The notes under the pieces were generated by a model that was not told the origin of the DNA, did no database searches, and was given only the letters and a program-made list of their open reading frames with translations. Shown here in pieces: positions 55,276 through 64,000 of a DNA stretch of 64,000 nt. The stretch lies in contig SWBL01000058.1 in the NCBI GenBank assembly GCA_024195585.1, positions 1 through 64,000 of the forward strand, given 5' to 3'. Source of the stretch: Aureobasidium sp. EXF-3400. Lineage: Eukaryota > Ascomycota > Dothideomycetes > Dothideales > Saccotheciaceae. The stretch's first letter is position 1. Each line of letters opens with the position of its first letter. The translations under genes were made by a program, and so were the position numbers.

Positions 55276-57190
55276 CTGAGCTTTTCCCCGCTTGATACGT
55301 AGATAGATCCATATCGAATGACTTGCTGTCTTTGCAAGACTCGTACCAGAATTGATGCGTCGTGTTGGTGAGCTGTGGTTCAGAGTGAGGAAAGAGAAAG
55401 TAGGGAAAAGAGAGGAATAAGTGAGGCATTTATAGGTTGTGCTCGGGATACCTACCTCTAGAGGTGTCGTGCAGTTACGAGCGGGACAGAAAGAGGGGGA
55501 TCATCGTATAGGACCGACTTCAATCATACCGGAGTTATCATCAAGGTGTTCAGGCCACCTGTTCTCGCAGAGGTTCATGTGTCTCTCAGAGAACAGGTAA
55601 ATGCGAATCCCATACTTATGAATGTCAACAAGTTACGCTCTGTAGCTGAATGACTGATTCTGAGATGGAAAGCATCAACTCGATTTTGTGTAGAGCGGGA
55701 TTAGTACGACTATGCAGCAGGCAGACCATGACGCCCAACAGTCTTGGTTGACCGACATCGCACCATGCATTGAGTCACAACAAGCTGGTTGCATGTCACC
55801 GACTTATTTCGAAAACCCAACGCCCAATCTTTGTAGCCGGGACAGGATGCATAATAGAACTTTCGTTTGTCCGGTCGGGCATGCTGTATGAAGTGGTCGC
55901 TCTCGTATTGGAGGCCGTGGAAATGACCTCGGTTGAAGATGCCGATTCTGTTAGACGTGATTCGACTGGATGCAGTATACTCGCGCCTGATGGATGTGAT
56001 ACTACTGATAGACACTCTGGCTGCGAACGCCAGTTCGGCGACCTCGGACAGGTGAACGGTTGATGTGTTGCGACATCCCATGCTGAACGGCACGGATGCT
56101 CGGAGATGCTCGGTGTATGTCGTTTGAAGGAAAAGTTTGTCACTTGCTTCACTTATTTCCATCGTGAATCAGAACTGGAATTAGCAGGTGAGACATAGTG
56201 ATACTGAACGTGCACCTTGTAGGTTTGTATGACTTCGTGTATAAGATGCTTCCCATGTCATCGTACTCTAATATCCTTGTGGCAGGAGGAGTAACAAACT
56301 TCAGCACCTACAGCAGATTAAGGTTCAAGCTCGAAGCTTTGACATCGTTAGCAGTTTTTGATGCGGGGAGCACCCTGGTTCATCATGAAATTGTGCATTC
56401 TAGCACAAAAGGACCAGGTGAACATGCTTTTCAGGGTTGTCACAAGGTGTCAACGAGACAATTGTTCTGAAACGCGGAAGACCGAGTAATGACAAGTGGT
56501 AGGTTGGTGCTAAGCGACGGAGACGACGTTGTCAAGGCAGTGAATGTGGTGCTTGAGCGTGCGTCTCCCAAACACTCTGTTCCGAACATCCGGTAGGGAC
56601 AGACAGGAACAGCCATCTGTTGAACCTGTATTTGTTGGAAAAACAGACAGCAGAGCCAATCAAGTTTTGAATATGATTTGTTTATTGAACTTGTATTCGG
56701 CAAACTAGACAAATAGGAAGAGGATAGTCAGGGACACAGCGATCCGTAGACGCTTTTTTGTCGCACAGACATTGGGTGGGGGCATGACGCAGGCTTAACT
56801 GTTGACCAGCCAGTTCAGGGCGAGGGCGATAGACAGATTATCTTACGAAGCAGACGACGTGGCACCTCGCACGAGGGAGGACCAGGCATCAAAGTGGCTC
56901 CCAACTTCCTGAACAACCTCAAGGCCCGAGGCAAAGTGGTCAAGTCGAAGCCCTTTCTCAGTTACCTGCTCCCTGACAGCCGACGCAAAGCACGAATCTC
57001 GTTCCGCAACCTCCGTTTCGACACACTCCCACGACTCGGCCATTCTGCAAAGTCCCGTATATACCGCTTCATTGCCAGCCGACAGCTCAAGAAGCAGCAG
57101 CGAAAGGCCAAGGGCATCCTCGCCTACCTGCGTCAGCGCAGCCCGGCATTCCTAACATCACGCGACGAGAAACATGCCCCTGGGAGGACC
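55276..57190. other. upstream region of THI5 and of APP1
   Basis: Contains the THI5 promoter on the left and the APP1 upstream region on the right. 55.7-56.8 kb has no supported gene. From 56750 to 57190 (+) the APP1 frame is open and coding-like but lacks ATG, so it may be a spliced 5' part of APP1 (see that entry). Confidence 0.4.
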
Positions 57191-59992
57191 ATGTCATATC
57201 GAGCATACCCTGACGATGCCCCTCGCGAGTCGGGCGGCCGTCGTAAGAAGTTGGCTGGTTACCTGAAGGCCGCGAACGACCTGAGACAATCTTACGCTTC
57301 GTCATGGTCTCAATCAAGAGACTTTGCTCAGGACAGCGAAGAGCAGCCTGGCATCTTCCCTGGTGCTGATGTTGTCCGCAGCGGCGATGAAGAGATGATC
57401 ATCTTTCCCAGCTACGCCACAAAGCACATACGAGCAAAGCCCCGCGCCCAACCAGGCACAATACAGCAAGCCGGCGGTACTGGAAGAGACGTCAGAGACA
57501 CAGCAGGCGCTGGAGATGCCGAGTTCTGGAAGTCGCAATGGGAAGAGTATGAACAAGACAAGGCCATCGTCGACGTTGACGTGCGTGGCTGGCTCTACAC
57601 TCCGCACAAGGGTCAACTTAGTCGCAAACATCGTCTCATGGTCGGTCTTGCGAGACAGCTCGTCGGCATCCAGGCTCCCTCGGGCAGATCGAGTTCTGCC
57701 AACAGTCGTGCCAGCAGTCGCTCATCCAGTCCTGTTGGCCACAGAGATTCAACCACCAGACAAGAGGAGGAAGCAATCCAACAACAAGCAGCCGAAATCC
57801 TAAAAAAGGGCGAGAAGGAGGCAGAGATTGCCGGAAGAGGCGGCTTCAGTGAGCGGCCCAGTCGTTATGCAGAAAGCACTCGCTCCAGGGAACCCTCTCC
57901 TGCTCCTAGCGCGAGAGAAGGCCCTACCTTCGATGACTTCCTCGCCCCCTCAAGGTCCAATACCGCAGGTTCTGACTCCATAAATCCCGTGCAGAAGCGC
58001 TCGTCGTGGCCGACCCCGGCCACCATGTCGTCCGAGCAACTCCTTACAGCAAACAACCATCTCATGGCTCGTCTGAGACCTTTCATGGCCAACCCTCTGG
58101 CCAATGCATCCGTGAGCGCCTTCTTCTACAACGACAAAATTTCTCGCCAGAGGACTGTACAGACGAACGCTGCTGGTCACTTCCATCTACGCGCCGCTCT
58201 CGACTTTGTGCCGACTCACGTGCGCATTCTCGCATCCGAGGATCTGTCCGCTACCGAAGAAGTCAAAGTCACTCCAGTCAGAGGTGTCAGCTTGATCAGT
58301 GACATTGACGACACTATCAAGCACAGTGCCATCACCAGTGGTGCGAGAGAGATTTTCCGTAATGCTTTCATTCGTGATCTTGGTGATTTGACCATCGAAG
58401 GTGTCAGACAATGGTACTGCAAACTTTCCGACATGGGTGTACAGATGCACTATGTCTCCAACTCACCCTGGCAACTTTATCCTGTCATTACTGGTTTCTT
58501 TAAAGCCGCTGGTTTGCCACTTGGATCTTTCCATCTGAAGCAGTACAGTGGTATGCTGCAGGGTATCTTTGAGCCCGTTGCTGAACGCAAGAAAGCCACT
58601 CTCGACCGTCTGTTCCGTGACTTTCCAGAACGCAAGTTCGTGCTGGTTGGTGACAGTGGCGAGGCAGACTTGGAGGTCTACACCGATGTGGTTCTGGAAT
58701 ATCCTGGCCGTGTGGTTGCCATCTTCATCCGCGATGTGACATCAAAACCCGACAAAGGCTTCTTCGACCCATCCACGGGACCTTTCGGTGGCGATAAATC
58801 AACCAAAGGCCATAACCGTAACATGTCTACCGATAGTCTGGTTGGAGCCAAGAGACTGAATCGACCCTCGGATATTCAAGATGATGACGACGAGCTTCGC
58901 AGAGCGATAGCTGAATCTCTCAAGGACACCGAACCAGACAGGAGATCACTATTTGGTGGAGATGTCGAGCCGACAAAACGACCCAACTTACCACCCAGAC
59001 GCCCTACAGACCCTCCTGCACCACAAGCAGCTGCGATGGAGGATAACCTCATCGACTTTAGTGACGACGAGAGCACTTCTCCATTGTCCAACGAACCTCA
59101 AAAGTCTCAAAAGAGAGCCTACAGCACATCACTCACCAGAAGACCTGCTATCCGCTCTGCTCAAACGGAGATTCACGCTAAGCGCGCGACCCCTCCGCCT
59201 CCCCCAAAACCTCTTGCATTACGTTCGCCATCAGGAGAAGGCAAAAACTTTGCCAGCTTGGCTCCGGAGAAGTCTGCAGCACCATCACCACCCAAGCCGC
59301 GCAAACCCAGCACCACGGTCAATACCACGATCGTGCCTTCGCCACTTTCTCAAGTCATCGAGCCCTCACCCGCAACCACCGCACCACCACCTTTGCCAAA
59401 ACGCCACTACCTCACATCTGCAAAGCAAAAGCTGTCCCCCACCACCGCATACTTTTCGTCCACCAAACGCACTCCTACCTGGGGATCAGAGAGCAGCGGC
59501 ACCTCCACACCCGGCGAATCACGAACTTTGACTTCATCAGCAGCAACACGCTCAATGGACAATTTACGCGGGCCTCCTGCTGCTACTACTACTCAAACAT
59601 CAACTGCACGACCTAAACCCCCTCCTCCACGCAGGAACATCTCGCACTACCCCGCCGCCGCTGCATCATACGCTACAAACCGTCTCAGCGGCGCCTGGAA
59701 CGACTCTTCCTTCCACGAACCCCTGGATCCAGAAGGCGGACCCATCCTCAGCAAGAAAGAAGAACTTTGGAAGAGGAGATTAGCCAAAGCCAAAAGCATC
59801 ATGGAAAGAGAAGGTGTGGTGCTCAGGACCTGGAGGGTTGGTTCTGATGTCATGGATGTTTGCGTCGAAGCCGTTAGACAGGAGTTGGCCGAGATGGAGA
59901 AAAAGGATCGACGAGATTTGGAGTTGCAGCAGTTGAAGGATAAAGAGAAGGAAGCCAAGAGTGGGAAGACCGGACAGGGAAAGTTGATCTGA
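57191..59992 (+). CDS. APP1: App1-type phosphatidate phosphatase (actin patch protein 1)
   Basis: Frame of 933 residues from ATG 57191 (MSYRAYPDDAPRESGG), the start that best resembles fungal App1. The N-terminal block (RRKKLAGYLKAANDLRQSY...FPGADVVRSGDEEMIIFPSYA) is followed by VDVRGWLYTPHKG. The catalytic DUF2183 domain carries the HAD-like motif DIDDT (371-375) and continues VSNSPWQLYPVITGFF, GSFHLKQYSG, KFVLVGDSGEADLEVY. Yeast App1 is a Mg2+-dependent phosphatidate phosphatase that binds cortical actin patch proteins. The C-terminal third is Pro-rich, with several PxxP stretches suited to SH3 binding, and ends in a charged coiled coil. The frame is open for a further about 147 codons upstream with basic, coding-like sequence but no ATG, so an unseen upstream exon could extend the protein. 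Confidence 0.88.
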   Translation: MSYRAYPDDAPRESGGRRKKLAGYLKAANDLRQSYASSWSQSRDFAQDSEEQPGIFPGADVVRSGDEEMIIFPSYATKHIRAKPRAQPGTIQQAGGTGRDVRDTAGAGDAEFWKSQWEEYEQDKAIVDVDVRGWLYTPHKGQLSRKHRLMVGLARQLVGIQAPSGRSSSANSRASSRSSSPVGHRDSTTRQEEEAIQQQAAEILKKGEKEAEIAGRGGFSERPSRYAESTRSREPSPAPSAREGPTFDDFLAPSRSNTAGSDSINPVQKRSSWPTPATMSSEQLLTANNHLMARLRPFMANPLANASVSAFFYNDKISRQRTVQTNAAGHFHLRAALDFVPTHVRILASEDLSATEEVKVTPVRGVSLISDIDDTIKHSAITSGAREIFRNAFIRDLGDLTIEGVRQWYCKLSDMGVQMHYVSNSPWQLYPVITGFFKAAGLPLGSFHLKQYSGMLQGIFEPVAERKKATLDRLFRDFPERKFVLVGDSGEADLEVYTDVVLEYPGRVVAIFIRDVTSKPDKGFFDPSTGPFGGDKSTKGHNRNMSTDSLVGAKRLNRPSDIQDDDDELRRAIAESLKDTEPDRRSLFGGDVEPTKRPNLPPRRPTDPPAPQAAAMEDNLIDFSDDESTSPLSNEPQKSQKRAYSTSLTRRPAIRSAQTEIHAKRATPPPPPKPLALRSPSGEGKNFASLAPEKSAAPSPPKPRKPSTTVNTTIVPSPLSQVIEPSPATTAPPPLPKRHYLTSAKQKLSPTTAYFSSTKRTPTWGSESSGTSTPGESRTLTSSAATRSMDNLRGPPAATTTQTSTARPKPPPPRRNISHYPAAAASYATNRLSGAWNDSSFHEPLDPEGGPILSKKEELWKRRLAKAKSIMEREGVVLRTWRVGSDVMDVCVEAVRQELAEMEKKDRRDLELQQLKDKEKEAKSGKTGQGKLI

Positions 59993-60726
59993 GGTATATG
60001 TGTTCATGACGGAGAGGGTGTTGGTGTTTGTTTCTTTTCGTCTCAGCGAAGAGATTGTGTTTTTGGAATAGCGAAGAGCATTGTTTTCCGAGTAGCGTTT
60101 TGCATGATTATTGTCTATACTCATAGAAAAGCGGTATTGTTCATATGTGTTGCTTTAGCGTATTCCCTCCTTCCTCATTGCCCTTCTCTTCACTTTATTC
60201 TTTGTGTCTCCTTCTTTTTCTGGTTACATTCAATGTGTCTTCTCATCGTTTTATCGACTTCTACACCTTTATCTATCCCACTTGTTTATAGTTCGAAAAC
60301 CAACGTGAGGACCTATATTCATGCTCAACACCCATATATCTCGTCTACAGAAAAAAGTCACCAAAACCATACACTGCTAGAACAAAAATTGGGTATACCA
60401 ATGCAATAAGTCATTAGACGTCGTAAAATCTCTAAGCTACAGGAAAGCAGAATCCTCCATCCTTTGCTGCACTATACGGCTGCACTATACAAATGAGGGG
60501 TTTGTGGCTTATACCGCATGCAGAATCCTTCAATCCTTCAATCCTGTAGCCTTGTTCTCTGTAAAAACCACCCATCCATCACAACACTTGCTTTCCCTCA
60601 CAACACCTATTCTCCTCACACCCTAGACTCACACTTGATTTTCTCACAACACTTGCTTTCCTGAATAACGCTTATTGTCCTCGCACCCAATCCTGTTTCC
60701 ATAATCTACCTACCTTCTCGGCAACC
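59993..60726. other. intergenic region with short tandem motifs
   Basis: APP1 3' flank and promoter of the following gene. Near 60575-60670 the motif CACAACACTTGCTTTCC occurs twice with related CACAACACC copies, and CTTCAATC is repeated near 60530. These look like minor promoter-proximal repeats. Confidence 0.4.
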
Positions 60727-61876
60727 ATGACATCTGCAGCAAAACAACACGAGCAAACGTTGAAAGAGAAGAAAACGCTCAAAGACAAATACCCTGGAAT
60801 CTACAACCAAACGAATATCGATCGGAGAGGGAACGAAAGAGTTGTTCCTATGGAGGTTTTATCGTTGGGGATGGGGAGGACGGGGACGATGTGTGAGTCT
60901 TTTGATTTTTCGTTTATCTTCATGGTTTGCGGTGTGGGGTGGGAGTTGGGGCATGGAGGTAAGTTAGGAAGAGAGGGAAGTATGGATGGAGCTGTTGTAG
61001 TGAGTAAATTGGAAGAAGGCTGGATGGACATTGGGAGGTTTGAGCAAAAAAACCAGCAATACAATCAAACCACTAACAAATCCAACAACAGCAATGAAAG
61101 CAGCCTATGAAATCCTAGGATACCCAACTTACCATTACATCTCCATGATGGAAAACCCACCCGACATGGATATCTGGCTCTCTTTGCTAGAGAAAAAATA
61201 CCCTACTGCCACTTCCTCTACCACCAAAAACACCGATCCTCAATCCCCCTCCAAGTCCCTGCAACCCGGCAAATCTCCCACCCTAGCAGACTTTGACGCT
61301 CTCCTCGGCCATGTGTCTGCTGTAACAGATATCCCCTGCAACGCCTTCTCGCTCGACTTAATCCACCTCTACCCCTTGGCGAAAGTGATTCTGGTAGAAA
61401 GAGAAGTGGAGTCTTGGTTCCAAAGTTTCAACAAAAACGTCATTGAGTCTTTTGCTGCGCCTTTGACTCGATTGATTTGTCTCCTTGACCCAGGTTTCGT
61501 GGGAAAACAAGAACGTATTGGTGCGATACTCATGCGAGGGCAATGGGATGCAACTACCTTTCAACAGTGGAGAAACAATGCTAGAGGAAAGTATACAGAG
61601 CATAATAGCATGGTCAAGGCAGCAGTGCCTAAAGAGAGGCTTTTGGTGTATAGATTGGGTGAGGGATGGGAACCGTTGTGTAAGTTTTTGGGGAGGGAAG
61701 TTCCGGTGGAAGTGCAGTTTCCGAGGGTCAATGAGACGGAGGAGTTGAAGGAGAGGGTGTTTTTGGCGTTGATGTTGGGGTTGAGAAGAACGATGGGGAG
61801 GTGGTTGAAGGTGGTGAGTTGGTTGGTGCCTGTGGTGGCTATCGCTGTTTGGTGGACGTGGAAGGGTGGTGTGTGA
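60727..61876 (+). CDS. sulfotransferase-like P-loop protein with C-terminal membrane anchor
   Basis: Two exons, 60727-60892 and 61092-61876, encode 316 residues; the intron is 199 nt, long for this genome. The junction produces LSLGMGRTGTMSMKAAYEILGY (residues 45-66), the PAPS 5'-phosphosulfate-binding loop and following helix of the Sulfotransfer_4 family. Other family blocks are WLSLLEKKY, DIPCNAFSLDLIHLYPLAKVILVERE...SWFQSFNKNV and a C-terminal KERLLVYRLGEGWEPLCKFLG. The last about 24 residues (WLKVVSWLVPVVAIAVWWTW) are a transmembrane helix, suggesting a tail-anchored membrane protein. Family members are often mislabelled NAD-dependent epimerases. Substrate unknown, and activity not demonstrated for most fungal members. 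Confidence 0.85.
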
Positions 61877-62342
61877 TAGTGAACGGGTCTTGTTCACTTT
61901 CTGTTATAGAGGGCGATTGAGTTGATCCAGCGGGTCGAATTCTTCGGTCACGGATCCTTATCAGAGTTGGGGATAGTCCTCTATTGGTGGTCTGCTTGTG
62001 GAAGTCACGGCTATTGTCTACCCAAATCGTGGAGAAAGCCAGGTATTTTCGACTACCATCCCATACCATCTGTCACTCGACTGCGATCGTCCAAAGCAGT
62101 CGTCTATAGCGACTGTCTGTCGTGATGGTATCATGTAAACCGAGTGGACACAGCCACGCAAGCAGAAAGGCTTCGCTCTGTGTAAAGTGGATCGGGAAGA
62201 GGGGAAGTGGATCGGCGAGGGGTCGAAGTGGGGAAACGATTGCCAAGGCTCAAGTGGCAGTCGCCTTTGAGGACAGAATCCTCCACAAAGTGTGTCCACC
62301 TTTCCTGTTCTCCGTCACTCTCGAAAATATGCATTCGACAGC
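61877..62342. promoter_or_regulatory. intergenic region and C2H2 gene promoter
   Basis: Short tandem interval between two plus-strand genes, holding the 3' flank of the first and the promoter of the second. No further feature is supported. Confidence 0.4.
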
Positions 62343-64000
62343 ATGTCTGAAGTCAGCAGGTATCAATGCTCCGCTTGCAGCAAATCATTCGGGTCGAAGC
62401 AGAACCTGAGCCGCCATGGCAAAACTCGTGAGGATACAATCTGCACGACCACAGTGACCAGTCGCTTAGTTATGATCAGACAAGATGGAACGCAAACACA
62501 CATGTTCCGTCTGTGCAAAGCGGTTCACTCGTAGTGATTTGCTAAGACGCCATATGCGATTGCATACACCAGGGTTGGGACCTGCTGCAATGCAGCAAAC
62601 AAGTAACCTCTTGGATACCCTTGGTCCGACTGCACCACAGCCTATACCGATAGCTGTGAATTCGTCGAGTATGCATGCACCGGATATCTCTCTTCTGGAA
62701 TGGCCAACCTGGGATCATGCGGACCTGCTATCCTGCGATCAGATTCCGGAGGACATCCTTCAGGACGCAGCTTCTTGGCAATCTTTCCTGCATAGTGACA
62801 GCACGTATGGCTTGACTACTTGGGGGAGTTCGGACGCTTCGCAGATTGCCGAAGATACAGCTACACAGGGTGTTGTACGGGTATCCTTCCCACACAGTGC
62901 TGCCCCTTCTCCTCCGAATGAAACGTCGCGCGAAGACCAGACGCCTTTCGCTTGGGATCCAGCCTCAAAAAGGATATCTCATGTCGGTGAGGTAGTTTTT
63001 GACCCTGATGATCCCTTACTTTCGGATGTCGAACCGCGATTCGCATTGAGCTCGGAACGATATTTGCACTTGAAGACAATCCTCAGTCAGGACATTGTCA
63101 CTAACGACACAATCGTCATTGATGGAATGCCCAGCATACCCTGTGTTGAAGTTTTGAATGCTTTCCTCTCACACTTCGTTCGCTTCTTTCTACCTCAAGC
63201 TCCAGTGTTGCATTGCCCGACGTTCGAGATCAACGGCGATTGCCCAGATCATCTTCTCATGATTATGATTGCCATAGGTTCTATGTACTGCAAACGCAGG
63301 CATGTCCGGCGATTCGCCATTGTTTTGCAGGATCTTGCTAGATGTCATCTACACATGGCGGTTAATGCGAACGACGTTTTGCTGAAAGACGCGGACACCG
63401 TATACAGCTCGGCCTTGATCTACTACGCTGGTATCTGGTGCGGCAACAAACGCGCATTTGAACTTGCGGAAGCCCTTCGCGGCAGCGTTGTCGCATGGAC
63501 CCGCAGATTGTCGACCCAAAAACCGGTGGTCGAAGATTCTCAACTCGGCGAACGAGAAGCCTGGCTCAACTGGGCACGCAACGAACAGTTGAAGAGACTA
63601 AGATGGACGGTGTACATGTTCGATTGTCAGACGTCAAGCCTCACAAACACGGCTCCCAACATGAGTCTGAGCGAAGTCTTCGGTTGGGACTGCCCCTGTG
63701 ATGATGAGTACTGGGTGGCATCAACCGCGCGTCAATGCAAGCTCTTGCTCGGTAGTGCGGTCGTACCTCCATCGAAGTCCTTTGCAGCGGCATTAGGCCC
63801 ATTTCTCCTGGAATCTCCCAATCTTCGACCGCTCAAACAATTAAATGAGTTTGGGGCTTTCTTGGTGCTCCTCTCAATCAATATGAAGATCTTTCGTTAT
63901 ACAGACGAACGAGACATGCTGATGAAACTCTCACACATGGCGCTCGACGGTAATCCGCATGTATCCGAGCCGGAAGTTCCGCCCATTCATGACTCTGGAG
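62343..64000 (+). CDS. C2H2 zinc-finger transcription factor with fungal-specific domain, partial
   Basis: Exon 1 (62343-62427) and exon 2 (62480 to beyond the right edge) give at least 535 residues with no stop codon. Two adjacent C2H2 fingers, YQCSACSKSFGSKQNLSRHG and KHTCSVCAKRFTRSDLLRRH, are split by the intron just before the last His of finger 1 (C|AC). A disordered acidic linker leads to a region resembling the fungal-specific transcription factor domain: FVRFFLPQAPVLHCPTFE, LLMIMIAIGSMYC, LKRLRWTVYMFDCQ. The arrangement (N-terminal C2H2 pair plus Fungal_trans) is common among pathway regulators of Pezizomycotina. Target genes cannot be inferred from the neighbourhood. The 3' end lies outside the window. 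Confidence 0.85.

Noticed and set aside
60727..64000. possible secondary-metabolite cluster (sulfotransferase-like gene beside a C2H2 regulator)
   Set aside because: There is no synthase, cyclase, oxidase or transporter nearby, and the adjacent APP1 is a housekeeping gene. The pairing is not evidence of a cluster.
1..64000. tRNA, 5S rRNA or CRISPR loci
   Set aside because: No cloverleaf with a GGTTCGAATCC-like T-loop, no 5S-like block and no spaced short repeats were found by eye. A tRNAscan-SE run would be decisive for tRNAs.

Overview
The window reads as nuclear DNA of a filamentous ascomycete (Pezizomycotina; a Dothideomycete is my best guess, by inference). The evidence is compact genes with many short GT-AG introns of roughly 45-60 nt, CT-rich leaders, a PNP-NACHT-ankyrin NLR, a 2EXR-domain protein, Zn2Cys6 and C2H2 regulators, an intron-type TPP riboswitch, and AT-rich decayed repeats that look like repeat-induced point mutation. 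Splice sites were assigned by eye from consensus sequences, reading frame and family conservation. Coordinates of spliced genes span the first to the last coding base, with exons listed in the text.

Layout. 0.3-3.4 kb: SDE2 (+) and a two-exon M20 amidohydrolase (-). 4.6-9.0 kb: a three-exon NLR (+), followed by about 2 kb of non-coding DNA with a long inverted repeat. 10.9-20.5 kb: a six-exon GH63-type glycosidase (-), mitochondrial NFU1 (-) and a fourteen-exon SPO22/ZIP4 meiosis gene (+) sharing an intergenic region with NFU1. 20.5-26.7 kb: no convincing gene, but six strongly diverged direct repeat units. 26.7-31.7 kb: a peroxisomal ABCD transporter (-) and a secreted S10 carboxypeptidase (-). 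31.7-35.3 kb: empty. 35.3-40.5 kb: a disordered RVxF-motif protein (+), a LINE tail relic, a 2EXR protein interrupted by an in-frame TAG (+), and a disordered unknown protein (-). 40.5-44.2 kb: a repeat-bearing gap with a nested hairpin. 44.2-50.8 kb: a Brd8/Bdc1-like bromodomain protein (-), a small coiled-coil protein (+) and an RDS2-type gluconeogenesis regulator (+). 50.8-53.8 kb: an AT-rich, RIP-like block carrying the same repeat family. 53.8-55.3 kb: THI5/NMT1 (-) with a TPP riboswitch in its leader. 57.2-64.0 kb: APP1 (+), a membrane-anchored sulfotransferase-like protein (+) and a C2H2 transcription factor (+) running off the right edge.

The genes are mostly unrelated housekeeping genes rather than a cluster. 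There is no sign of a secondary-metabolite cluster. The accessory elements are the NLR with its recently homogenised ankyrin repeats, the 2EXR gene, and the two blocks of decayed repeats. The most informative regulatory element is the THI5 riboswitch. The largest unexplained structure is the diverged direct-repeat family shared by 21.8-26.4 kb and 51.7-53.5 kb.
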